In this document: positions 44,166 through 53,021 of the stretch, one piece after another
Layout of the letters: the number at the start of each line of letters is the position of its first letter
How positions within the stretch are numbered: position 1 is the first letter of the stretch
Assembly: GCF_000819765.1 (NCBI RefSeq)
Contig: NZ_CDBT01000054.1
Coordinates: 1-64,000, forward strand
Reading direction: 5' to 3'
DNA length: 64,000 nt
DNA from: Aeromonas bivalvium
GTDB lineage: Bacteria; Pseudomonadota; Gammaproteobacteria; Enterobacterales; Aeromonadaceae
Notes under the pieces: model-generated
Seen by the model: only the letters and a program-made list of their open reading frames with translations
Told to the model about the DNA's origin: nothing
Databases searched by the model: none
Made by a program: the position numbers and the translations under genes

Positions 44166-45584
44166 TTACCCCCTGCGGCTCTTGCGCGGCTTGGCGGTGG
44201 CCCGCTCGGCCTGAATGCGGGCCAGCAGGGCGGCGGCGCTATTGTCGCCACTGATAAGATCCGGGTTGGCGGCACGCCACTCCAAGGTGAACTCGCCACG
44301 AAACGCCTTGGCCAGAATAGCCTGGGTCAGCTTATCGACCCGCTCTTTGGCCGCCTTGGCCTGCTGTTCGATGGTATCGGCATAGGCAAACAGTTGTTCC
44401 ACCCGACGGACGATTTCGGTTTGTTCTTGGGGGACAGGTAAATATACCTGGCAGTTTTTAACATCTTGCTGATTGATGCTTGCTTGGTTTACAGCAAGTT
44501 TTGCATTTTTTCTTAACTCTGAAAGGCCTGTTGTACTGCATAGAAATTTAACTATGTACTCAGGGATTGCTTCGTCAGGATTAACTCTGAATTTCATAAT
44601 GTTGCTTTCAAAAACAGCAGATTCGGGTAGTTCACGGACAATTGCTGACTTACCTAAGTACTCAATGCTGTTAACCCTGTTAACTAAGATATCACCGACT
44701 TCCAACTTCCATCTGGAATACTCAAAGTCCTCTAAAGAAAGTCTTTTCACTTTATCCCAGCCAATAATTTCACCATCATAAAAACCATCAATGCGAATAA
44801 TACGAACACCTTCACCATAAAATTTTTGTGCTTTGTACAATCCATTTTGTGGGCCTTCACAAATTATCTGTTCTAATTTTACTTCTTTTGGTAAAGGCAA
44901 TTTATTACTTTCCCGCCACTCTTCCGTCAATTTCCCACTCACCGCAGCGGCCAACACGGATTGGCGGAAACGCTTGATAATACCCGGGATATGGGCCAGA
45001 CGGGCTTGGGTGGCCGCGACCTGAGCCAGCAATTTATCTAGTCGTTCAGCGATCTCTTTTTGCTCAGCAAATGATGGGCACGGAACAGTAATTGTCAAAA
45101 ATTCTTTGAACTTTAAGTTACGAAGATTATTGCTTCCTCCTTGATATTTAATCACCTCACCAGATAAATAGAATTTAGTTAGGAAGTAATTTAGATATGA
45201 GGAAGAGAAGAGTTTTGCTGGACGAGCAAGGCGCAAAAAGTTAGTACATATAGCAGGATAAGGTAATTGCTCCAGCACTTGTTCTGTTATAAGAACAGTT
45301 CTACCAACTGGTTGCTCTGGACCACCGCCTGAAATTTCAATAAGAACATCACCAGAACGAAGGTTTCTGGTGTCAAGGCTAGATTTTTTAATCTTGCGTG
45401 GTACTGCTGTTGCGCCTTGGTCTTTACGCCAGTTTCTAAACTCAGAACCACGTATACATGAGACGGTTTCATATTCAGCATCGAAAAAGTCATTGTCTTG
45501 CCCCCAGTCACCACCAATTACATGGATGAGGAGCTCATCTAGAGAACAACTGGTCCATTCATTCTGGATCATTGGTTCTATCAC
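44166..45584 (-). CDS. hsdS: Type I restriction enzyme specificity subunit HsdS
   Basis: The 472-residue protein has two variable target-recognition domains, each followed by a conserved helix: VPCPSFAEQKEIAERLDKLLAQVAATQ (in part) near residue 190 and PVPQEQTEIVRRVEQLFAYADTIEQQ near 410. These set the two halves of the recognised DNA site. The recognition domains are more AT-rich than the helices, as usual for swapped modules. It starts at a GTG overlapping the hsdM stop (GTGA). Confidence 0.93.
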   Translation of the reverse strand: MIEPMIQNEWTSCSLDELLIHVIGGDWGQDNDFFDAEYETVSCIRGSEFRNWRKDQGATAVPRKIKKSSLDTRNLRSGDVLIEISGGGPEQPVGRTVLITEQVLEQLPYPAICTNFLRLARPAKLFSSSYLNYFLTKFYLSGEVIKYQGGSNNLRNLKFKEFLTITVPCPSFAEQKEIAERLDKLLAQVAATQARLAHIPGIIKRFRQSVLAAAVSGKLTEEWRESNKLPLPKEVKLEQIICEGPQNGLYKAQKFYGEGVRIIRIDGFYDGEIIGWDKVKRLSLEDFEYSRWKLEVGDILVNRVNSIEYLGKSAIVRELPESAVFESNIMKFRVNPDEAIPEYIVKFLCSTTGLSELRKNAKLAVNQASINQQDVKNCQVYLPVPQEQTEIVRRVEQLFAYADTIEQQAKAAKERVDKLTQAILAKAFRGEFTLEWRAANPDLISGDNSAAALLARIQAERATAKPRKSRRG

Positions 45585-47158
45585 AATGAACCCTCCAAGG
45601 CTGTAATCAGTTTTTGCAGCTCACTTAAGGCCGCTTCCAACTCATCTTTAGCCTCACTGGCCAGCTCCAGCGGCTCGGGCAAGTCGGCGGCATCGACGCT
45701 GTTTTGATCCTTGAGCCAGCTGATATCCAACGAATCGCCCTTGTGGTCGCGGATCCACTCCCGGCTAAAGCAGCGCCAGCGGCTGCGAGCCAGCTCGGGG
45801 TCTGTGTTCTGGTTCGCGGCATCCTCGGCCAGCTCGACTTTTTCTGCGCCGAAGCTGTATTCCCCTTCCGTGCGTAGACCTGTGCCATTAGGGTCAGTTC
45901 CAAATACCAGCTCAAAGGGGCCCAGATGGGGATCTGTGCCGAACTCGGCCTCGGTAAAGCCAATGGCGGCATTGCCAAAGGGGGTGCGCTTGCCAAAGCT
46001 CGGCATATTGGTGCGAAGGTCATAGACCCAGACTGTCTGGGTGCAGGCCTCCTGCTGATAGGGGTCAGTGGCGCTGCCCTTCTGGAAGAAGAGCACATTG
46101 GTCTTGACCCCCTGGGCGTAGAAGATGCCGGTGGGCAGACGCAAGAGGGTGTGCAGGTTGCATGTTTCCATCAGGTCGCGGCGCACCTCGGTGCCGACCC
46201 CGGCTTCAAACAGCACGTTGTCGGGCAGCACTACGGCGGCGCGGCCACCGGGCTTGAGGCCGCGATAGATATGCTGCAAGAAGGCGAGCTGCTTGTTGCT
46301 GGTCTTGTAGGTGAGATCGTCGCGGGTATTGCTGGCCTCGCCCCCCTTGCTGGTGCCAAAGGGGGGGTTGGCGAGGATGACATCGACCCTGGGCAGCGCG
46401 GCACCCGCCTGTCCCAGGGCATTGCCAAGATGCACCACCCCCTCTTCGTCCCCTTCCATGCCATGCAGCAGGCAGTTCATCAGGGCGAGGCGGCGGGTAT
46501 TGGGCACCAGCTCGACCCCGATAAAGGCGCGGCGCTTCTGAAACGCCTGCTCGGCCTTGCCAAGGTCATAGAGATCGTCGGTCTGGCTCTTGATGTACTG
46601 GTCGGCGGCGATGAGAAAACCGGCGGTGCCGGCGGCCGGATCCTGAATCACTTCCCCCGCCTGGGGCTTGAGGCAGCGCACCATGCTGTTGATCAGGGCG
46701 CGCGGAGTGAAGTATTGGCCGGCGCCGGATTTGGTTTCGCCGGCGTTTTTCTCCAGCAGCCCTTCATAGAGATCCCCCAGGCCATCCTGCTTGGCGCTGA
46801 ACCAGTCGATCTGGTCGAGGGTCTTGATCATCTGCTCCAGATGGCGCGGCTCGCGCAGCCGGGTCTGGGCATCCGCATAGATGGCGGCGATCAGGGGATC
46901 CTGGTCTTTGGAGAGATCTACCAGCATCTGGCGATAGTGGTTGAGCAGGTTGAGGCCGGAGCGACTGGCGAGCTCTGGCCAGCGGCACTGCTCGGGCAGG
47001 GTGTGGGCGGCCAGAATGCCCGCCTCTTCGTTCTCGTGCACCATCTTGATAAAGAGCAGCAGCACCAGCTCGGTGACATAGTCGGAGTAGTTGATGCCGT
47101 CGTCACGCAGGACGTCGCACAGGTTCCACAGTTTTTGAACGATATCGTTGTTGCGCAT
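45581..47158 (-). CDS. hsdM: Type I restriction-modification DNA methyltransferase HsdM
   Basis: The 525-residue adenine-N6 methyltransferase has an N-terminal helical HsdM domain (MRNNDIVQKLWNLCDVLRDDG), SAM motif I around QDPAAGTAGFLIAADQY and catalytic NPPF in VDVILANPPFGTS. It methylates the host site and, with HsdS, forms the core for HsdR. The ATG at 47158 matches the family start. It follows the Fic gene after 14 bases. Confidence 0.94.
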   Translation of the reverse strand: MRNNDIVQKLWNLCDVLRDDGINYSDYVTELVLLLFIKMVHENEEAGILAAHTLPEQCRWPELASRSGLNLLNHYRQMLVDLSKDQDPLIAAIYADAQTRLREPRHLEQMIKTLDQIDWFSAKQDGLGDLYEGLLEKNAGETKSGAGQYFTPRALINSMVRCLKPQAGEVIQDPAAGTAGFLIAADQYIKSQTDDLYDLGKAEQAFQKRRAFIGVELVPNTRRLALMNCLLHGMEGDEEGVVHLGNALGQAGAALPRVDVILANPPFGTSKGGEASNTRDDLTYKTSNKQLAFLQHIYRGLKPGGRAAVVLPDNVLFEAGVGTEVRRDLMETCNLHTLLRLPTGIFYAQGVKTNVLFFQKGSATDPYQQEACTQTVWVYDLRTNMPSFGKRTPFGNAAIGFTEAEFGTDPHLGPFELVFGTDPNGTGLRTEGEYSFGAEKVELAEDAANQNTDPELARSRWRCFSREWIRDHKGDSLDISWLKDQNSVDAADLPEPLELASEAKDELEAALSELQKLITALEGSL

Positions 47159-47172
47159 GGGTGTTCCGGTTA

Positions 47173-48243
47173 TCAGCTGTGAGCCGCCAGCAGGGCGCAC
47201 AGGGGCTGGTTGATGTAGTAGTTGCCGCGACCAATCTTCTGTTTTTGCAAGAATTGCTGTTCGACCAGCAGATCCAGATAGCGGGTGGCGGTGATGCGGG
47301 TCACCCCGAGATCGCCCATGACAAAGTCGATCTTGGTGTAGGGGTGGTTGAAGAGGTTGTTGAGCAGATCCTGACTGTAGATCTTGGGCAGTTGTTCGCG
47401 TATGCCCTGCTTGTAGCTGGCCATCAGCTCCTTGATGCCGGTGATAAGGGCGATGGTGCTCTGGGCCGTGTCGATCACCGCATCGAGCATGTAGAGCAGC
47501 CAGGGCTCCCAGTCACCGGTATCGCGCACCGCTTGCAGTTCGCGGTAGTAGCGCCCCTTGTCCTGGATAAAGTAGCGGCTGAGATAGAGCACCGGCAGGT
47601 TGAGCAGCCCCTGAGCCACCAGATAGAGCAGGTTGAGGATGCGGCCGGTGCGGCCATTGCCGTCATAGAAGGGGTGAATGCTCTCGAACTGGTGGTGGAT
47701 GATGGCCATCTTGACCAGAGGATCGGCATCACAGAGTTCGTCGTCATTGATATAGCGCACCAGGTTGTCCATCAGGGCGGCTATCTCGTCGCCGTGCTGG
47801 GGCGGGGTATAGATCACCTCGCCGGTGCGGGCATTCTTGAGATCGGTGCCGGGCAGACGGCGCAAGCCGGCGCGGTTTTTCTCCAGGTACTGCTGCACCG
47901 CCAGAATGTCGGCCAGCCGGATCAGCTGCTGACGGCGCACAGTGGCAAAGCCCTGCTTGAGGGCGGCGGCATAGTCCTGCACCTCTTTGGTGGCCGGATT
48001 GACCGCCTCTTCAAACAGGTTGGCGCGGTAGAGATCATCCTGGGTGGTGATGATGTTCTCGATCTCCGAGCTGTTTTTTGCCTCTTGCAGGGACAGGGTG
48101 TTGATGAGGATCCCCTCGTTGGGGATGCTGGCGGCCACCCCCTTGAGTTCGGCCAGGTAGCGGTGGGCCTCGGCGCTCTTCTTGAGCACGGCGCGGCTCT
48201 CCAGCTCGGCGATATTGACCAGCGGTAGCGGGGTGATGGGCAT
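47173..48243 (-). CDS. Fic-family protein inside the type I R-M operon
   Basis: The 356-residue protein carries a complete Fic motif, HPFYDGNGRTGRIL near residue 203, so it should be an active AMP-transferase. It also has the inhibitory motif SSEIEN near residue 57, of the (S/T)xxxE(G/N) type on the N-terminal side, so it is a self-inhibited class II Fic. The C-terminal 80 residues look like a winged helix (YTKIDFVMGDLGVTRITATRYL). It sits between hsdR and hsdM and has a long palindrome just upstream. Its target is unknown; it may guard or regulate the restriction enzyme. Confidence 0.9.
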   Translation of the reverse strand: MPITPLPLVNIAELESRAVLKKSAEAHRYLAELKGVAASIPNEGILINTLSLQEAKNSSEIENIITTQDDLYRANLFEEAVNPATKEVQDYAAALKQGFATVRRQQLIRLADILAVQQYLEKNRAGLRRLPGTDLKNARTGEVIYTPPQHGDEIAALMDNLVRYINDDELCDADPLVKMAIIHHQFESIHPFYDGNGRTGRILNLLYLVAQGLLNLPVLYLSRYFIQDKGRYYRELQAVRDTGDWEPWLLYMLDAVIDTAQSTIALITGIKELMASYKQGIREQLPKIYSQDLLNNLFNHPYTKIDFVMGDLGVTRITATRYLDLLVEQQFLQKQKIGRGNYYINQPLCALLAAHS

Positions 48244-48277
48244 AGATAGTCCCCTTTTCTGTATATGGCGGCGATTG

Positions 48278-48308
48278 TATGTATAGAAATTTTAATTTTC
48301 TATACATA
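48278..48308. promoter_or_regulatory. Palindromic operator-like site upstream of fic
   Basis: The arms TATGTATAGAAA (48278-48289) and TTTCTATACATA (48297-48308) are perfect 12-bp inverted repeats around 7 bases, lying 35 bases before the fic ATG and downstream of hsdR. The AT-rich site is likely an operator for a fic-hsdM-hsdS promoter; the winged helix of Fic is a candidate ligand. Confidence 0.65.
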
Positions 48309-48368
48309 TCACGGTCCACATAGATAAAAGGCGCCCTCTTCTATATCTGTCGGGGCTGCTGCCGCTTG

Positions 48369-51300
48369 TCAGGCCACTTGCCAGAGCGCGTCGCCAAGCT
48401 GCGTCAGCAGTTTATCCAGCTGTTTGCCGAGCAGGCCGTCGAGCCGCTTGGCGCCGCCATCATCGGCGAAGCGCTCGTTGATAAAGTCGCGATCGACGAT
48501 CACCTCGTGCACCAACTGCCTGGCCAGCCTGTCCAGCCATTTGCGCTGGATGGGCGTCCAGCTCTGGCTGCGGTAGATCTGCTCCATTGCCAGCCGTACC
48601 CGTTCGCTATAGGGGATGAGCGGCTCGCCAAGGGCGGCACGGCGAATATGACCTATGATGCTGGCGGCGATGTCCTGATTGGTCTGGTTGCGCCAGGCAC
48701 TCTGCAGGTTGGCCTCCTTGAAACCGGCGCTGTCGAGCAGCAGCTTGACCTCCTTGAGCTGGGCTCGGGTGAGGTTGCGTGGGGCATTGATCACCGCCAT
48801 CAGCGCCGCATTGCCATTGACCTGCTGACGGATAAAGTCGGCGAAGCCATCCAGATAATCCTGTGGCCTGCCATAGGCACCGTAGCTCTGCTCGCGCAGG
48901 GTGAGTCTGTCTTGATGATCTGAAATCACCGGACGATATTCGCTGCCGATCAGCTCCTCCACCTGTGCCAGTTCCCTCAGCAGGGTGGCGTGCTGGCGCA
49001 AAAAGTGGCTGGCCTGCCTTGGCCCTAGCTGATGGAGGTGCTGATGCAGCTTGCCCGGCTCAATACCCCACTCTACCCCCAGTTCGGCCAGCTTCTGCTT
49101 CAGGGCCGGGTAGCGCTCCGCCTTGCTCTCTGCCTTGCGCAGCACCCGCATCAGCTTCTGGCTGAGCTGATTCAAGATGGTATCGGCCTGGCTCTGGCCC
49201 GGCTCGTCTCCCGCCACGTTGAGGGCTTGCTCCAGACAGCGCTCATCGCTCAGCTCACCAGCCAGCTGCGCCAGGGTGATATCGGGATTCTTGACCAGGG
49301 GTTGCATGGTGTTGACCTCGGCCAGCGCGGCATAGATATCCACCGGGTCATAGATGCGAAACACCGTCTTGCCTATCTCGTCGCAGCGACGGGTGGCCCG
49401 CCCCATCATCTGCTCATAGAGGATCCGTGACTTGACCCGACGCATAAAGACCAGATTGCAGATACGCGGCACGTCGATGCCGGTGGTGAGCAGGTCCACC
49501 GTGATGGCGATATTGGGGTAGCGTTCGTTCTTGTAGCGACTGATCAGGGTGCTCACCCTGTCACTCTTGCCGGTGATCTTGGCGACCGTCTCCTGGTTAT
49601 AGCTTTCGCCGTAGAGGGTTTTGAACTCGGCATCCAGCAGCCGCTTGACCATGTCGGCATGGTTGTCGGTGGCGCAGAAGATCATGGTCTTCTCTTCGCC
49701 GAAGGGATCCAGCTCCTGTGCCAGCGCCTGACAGATGACCCGATTGAAGGATTCGTTGATCACCCGCTTGTTGAAGGCATCCACTTCGAAGTTGAGATCG
49801 TCTTCCAGCTCCGCGGTCTCGATCTCGCCGGTGCGGGTATCGATGGCGGCCACCTTCTCGCCCTTGCTGAAGTTGATGCCATGCTCGGTCAGCTCGGTCT
49901 GGAAACGGATCGGCGATTCGTGGTCGATCAGCCAGTCGTCGGCCACCGCCTCACGGTAGGAGTAGAGGTAGACCGGCTTGCCGAAAATCTCGCTGGTGTG
50001 TTTTGCCGGGGTGGCGGTGAGGCCAATCTTGACCGCATCGAAGTAGTCGAGCACCCGACGGTAGCTTGAGAGATATTGCGCGGCATCACGGGTGGAGAGC
50101 TCCCCTTCGGTCATCTCCTGATCCAGGGCGTAACCCCGGTGAGCCTCGTCCACTATGATGCAGTCGAACTCATCGATCGGCGGTCGGTTGTCACTGGTGA
50201 AGATACGTTTGACCATGGCCTGCACGGTGGCGACCTGAATGCGAGTCTCGGCTTGCGCCGCCATGTCTCCCAGCTCTGCGATGGTGTAGGCAGACCACAG
50301 GGTCTGGTTTTGTTCGAGGCGAGCATCCTTGAACGCATCCAGGGCTTGCCCGCCCAGTGCTGTTCTGTCCACCAGAAAGAGGATGCGGCGAAAACGCTCT
50401 GCCTTGAGGAAGCGATACATCAGACCAATGATGGTGCGGGTCTTGCCCGTCCCCGTCGCCATGGCCAGCAGACAGTCGCGCTGATCGCGCTCCAGTGCAG
50501 ACTCCACCGCCTCGATGGCTTTCTGCTGATAGGGTCTCACCTTGAGGCAACCAAACCCCTCTTGCTTGAGTGTCTGCTCCGCTTGTTCGCGGCTGCGTTT
50601 GAGCAGATCCAGCAGCCCCTCCGGCGAGTGGAACTCTTGCAGTGCGCGGGCCAGATTGCTCGGGTGGCGGGCATCGCGAAACCAGATGCCGGATTGCTCG
50701 GCCAGCTGTTTGACAAAGGGGCGACCGTTGCAGGAGTAGAGGTAGGGGAGTTGATACTGTTCACCTTGACCATCGTGCCAGGGGGACGAGCGCCCCTCCA
50801 GCGCCCAAGGACTGACCATCAAACCTGACAGGGCATATCCCTTGCTGTAGCGCCCCGCCTGAGGGATCTTGCCGGCCACATTGGTATTCATCTTTTTCGC
50901 CTCTACGGCGGCGACCGGCATCAGGCCGATAAAGAGCACGTAATCGGCCCGACCCTTCTCCCCGTGATGCTCGGTTGGCCATTCGGCGATGGCCATGTTG
51001 CGCCCCTTCTGCGGACGAGCCCCCTTGCGGTAATCGAGTTGCTCGGAGTCCGCCTCCCAGCCAGCATCCTGCAACTGTTGATCGATGAGAATGCGGGTAC
51101 TGGCCTCGTCAAGAACTAAGGTGTCGGTAATGCGCTTTGCCTTGCTGGCAAACCCTTGCAGGGCCAACGCTGCCTGCTTCCTGGCCTCTTCGCTTTGCTG
51201 CTGTAATTGCTGCTGCAACTCGGCAAGGCGGCGTTCGAACTCCTGCTGCTGAGTAGCGAGCGCCTTTTGGTGCGTCTTGGCCTGGGAGGCCAGCTCTCTG

Positions 51301-51884
51301 GCCTCGCTGTCCATCAGTTCAGCCAGCTCCTGATATTCCTTCTTCTCCCGCGCCAGCAACTCGGCCAACTCCTGATTCTGATCGAGCTGGCTGCTGGCAC
51401 TGGTGAGCTCATCTCTGAGCCTGGCTATCTGCTCCTGCAATTGGTGCAGCTCGTCGCTGGGATCTTTGGGGACGATAAAGGGCTCTGGTTTGAAATGCTC
51501 GCTCCCCTTGCCAAAGAAACGGTGGTACCAGACCGCCAGGTCTCGAGCGACTTTGAGCCCGGCCAGGGCCTCCTTGTGACGGGTTTTGAACTGATGAACC
51601 GCATGATTGCCCGCCTTGCGCAGCCCATGAAACAGGTTCATCACGATCGGATCCAGCGACAGCTCACGACCAACCAGATAAAGCAGCTCGACCTGTGTGG
51701 TCTGCGGCTGGGCGGCAATGCCGCAGCGCATTGCAATATCCTGGGCCAAGGCTTCACTGAGTTGACGCAACTTGACCAGAGTCGTGTTGGGATCACCGGC
51801 GAATGCCCGTTCAGCGCCCTGCGCCAGCTCGAGCAAAATGGAGTCATGGGCTTTTAGGAAATAGAAGTTGCTGCGCTCGGTCAT
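48369..51884 (-). CDS. hsdR: Type I restriction enzyme motor/nuclease subunit HsdR (EcoEI-like)
   Basis: The 1171-residue protein has, in order: an N-terminal DUF4145-like helical domain, a coiled coil at about 140-240, a PD-(D/E)xK nuclease (GRADYVLFIGLMPVAAVEAKK, in part, with Asp and ExK), a superfamily 2 helicase (LLAMATGTGKTRTIIGL, then IVDEAHRG) and an EcoEI-type C-terminal domain. It translocates DNA and cuts unmodified targets. The ATG at 51884 is preferred, since GGAAGAG is well placed; a GTG at 51890 overlaps the mrr stop. Confidence 0.92.
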   Translation of the reverse strand: MTERSNFYFLKAHDSILLELAQGAERAFAGDPNTTLVKLRQLSEALAQDIAMRCGIAAQPQTTQVELLYLVGRELSLDPIVMNLFHGLRKAGNHAVHQFKTRHKEALAGLKVARDLAVWYHRFFGKGSEHFKPEPFIVPKDPSDELHQLQEQIARLRDELTSASSQLDQNQELAELLAREKKEYQELAELMDSEARELASQAKTHQKALATQQQEFERRLAELQQQLQQQSEEARKQAALALQGFASKAKRITDTLVLDEASTRILIDQQLQDAGWEADSEQLDYRKGARPQKGRNMAIAEWPTEHHGEKGRADYVLFIGLMPVAAVEAKKMNTNVAGKIPQAGRYSKGYALSGLMVSPWALEGRSSPWHDGQGEQYQLPYLYSCNGRPFVKQLAEQSGIWFRDARHPSNLARALQEFHSPEGLLDLLKRSREQAEQTLKQEGFGCLKVRPYQQKAIEAVESALERDQRDCLLAMATGTGKTRTIIGLMYRFLKAERFRRILFLVDRTALGGQALDAFKDARLEQNQTLWSAYTIAELGDMAAQAETRIQVATVQAMVKRIFTSDNRPPIDEFDCIIVDEAHRGYALDQEMTEGELSTRDAAQYLSSYRRVLDYFDAVKIGLTATPAKHTSEIFGKPVYLYSYREAVADDWLIDHESPIRFQTELTEHGINFSKGEKVAAIDTRTGEIETAELEDDLNFEVDAFNKRVINESFNRVICQALAQELDPFGEEKTMIFCATDNHADMVKRLLDAEFKTLYGESYNQETVAKITGKSDRVSTLISRYKNERYPNIAITVDLLTTGIDVPRICNLVFMRRVKSRILYEQMMGRATRRCDEIGKTVFRIYDPVDIYAALAEVNTMQPLVKNPDITLAQLAGELSDERCLEQALNVAGDEPGQSQADTILNQLSQKLMRVLRKAESKAERYPALKQKLAELGVEWGIEPGKLHQHLHQLGPRQASHFLRQHATLLRELAQVEELIGSEYRPVISDHQDRLTLREQSYGAYGRPQDYLDGFADFIRQQVNGNAALMAVINAPRNLTRAQLKEVKLLLDSAGFKEANLQSAWRNQTNQDIAASIIGHIRRAALGEPLIPYSERVRLAMEQIYRSQSWTPIQRKWLDRLARQLVHEVIVDRDFINERFADDGGAKRLDGLLGKQLDKLLTQLGDALWQVA

Positions 51885-51886
51885 GG

Positions 51887-52825
51887 TCACTCTTCCGTAA
51901 AGTAATCCGAATCCAGGGTCTTGATGGTGAGGGTCTGGCGGGTGGTGACGCCGACGCCGTATTCAATCATCAGGGCGGCGAGATGTGGGCCGTCAATCAG
52001 GACGATGCGTTTTTCAATCAGCCCCACATACGCTTGCGCCTCGCGGCTAAAGCTTGAGGTAGTGATAAAGACCCCCTTGCGGGCCTTGTGCAGATCCAGC
52101 GCTCCTGCGAAGGCCTGGATCTCGGGGCGGCCTACCGTCTTGTCGGTGTAGCGCTTGGCCTGCAGATAGATGGAGTCGAGGCCGAGGCGGTCTTCCTTGA
52201 TAATGCCGTCGATGCCGCCATCGCTGCTGTAACGGGTGGTGCGGGCCGCATCCTGCTGGCTGCCGCCATAACCCATGGCCACCATGAGATCGACTACCAG
52301 CTGTTCAAAGAAACGGGGCGAAAGGCCAAGGATCTCGGCCAGCAAGTCATCGGCAAGAGACTGATTGATGGCTGCCAGTGCTTGCTCAATCTGTTCTTGC
52401 GGTGTGCTGGCTTGCTCTGGCGTGGACTGTGTCGTTGCGTCCGTCACGATCCGGGGCGGATTGCCCACGCTCTCGCTGGAGGCCAAGGTGAACGCGACGA
52501 ACTCGTTGAACCGGGCAAGGTAGTGGTTGTCGATGGCCTGACCCGACGCCAGTGCCGCCTTGCCCCGTTCGGTGATAAGGCAGAGGCCCCGCTTGGGCTG
52601 CTCGATTAATCCCGCCTTGACCAGATAGGTCTTGGCCCAGCCGACCCGGCTGCGAACCTTGGTCTGGCGGCCGCTTGGCAGGGTCTCGGCCAGCTGTTCC
52701 GGAGTGAAGGCATAGTACTGGCAGACTCGTTCGAACACCTCTCGTAGGGGGCGGGAGGTGCCATCGGCCAAGGCCTGCAACAGCACTGGCATCATGGTTT
52801 CGTAACTGGGCAGGATTGGTTGCAT
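51887..52825 (-). CDS. Mrr-type restriction endonuclease
   Basis: The 312-residue protein has an N-terminal Mrr winged-helix domain (about 1-95: LPSGRQTKVRSRVGWAKTYLVKAGLIEQP in parts) and a C-terminal Mrr catalytic domain: FEQLVVDLMVAMGYGG, SDGGIDGII with the metal Asp and IYLQAKRY for the QxK motif. Mrr enzymes cut methylated DNA. The start at 52825 gives the usual length; more upstream frame is not supported. It overlaps hsdR and so heads the restriction operon. Confidence 0.9.
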   Translation of the reverse strand: MQPILPSYETMMPVLLQALADGTSRPLREVFERVCQYYAFTPEQLAETLPSGRQTKVRSRVGWAKTYLVKAGLIEQPKRGLCLITERGKAALASGQAIDNHYLARFNEFVAFTLASSESVGNPPRIVTDATTQSTPEQASTPQEQIEQALAAINQSLADDLLAEILGLSPRFFEQLVVDLMVAMGYGGSQQDAARTTRYSSDGGIDGIIKEDRLGLDSIYLQAKRYTDKTVGRPEIQAFAGALDLHKARKGVFITTSSFSREAQAYVGLIEKRIVLIDGPHLAALMIEYGVGVTTRQTLTIKTLDSDYFTEE

Positions 52826-52950
52826 GGCGCGTGAGAAGAAGACAAAACAGGGGCTTATCTTGCCACAGTGGCCTGGTTGGGGCCAATTGCTGTCACTGGC
52901 ATTCTTGGGGCTTTGTGAGCAAGCCCCCGGGCGTTGGCGGGGATAGGCAC

Positions 52951-52982
52951 AAAAAAACACCGGCGCCCTGGGGCGCCGGTGT
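52951..52982 (-). terminator. Rho-independent terminator after purA
   Basis: CACCGGCGCCC (52958-52968) and GGGCGCCGGTG (52971-52981) form an 11-bp stem, with seven T following on the minus strand. Confidence 0.9.
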
Positions 52983-53021
52983 CTGCTGCGGGTGTCGCTG
53001 GCCGCATCGCGGCCGATGGAC

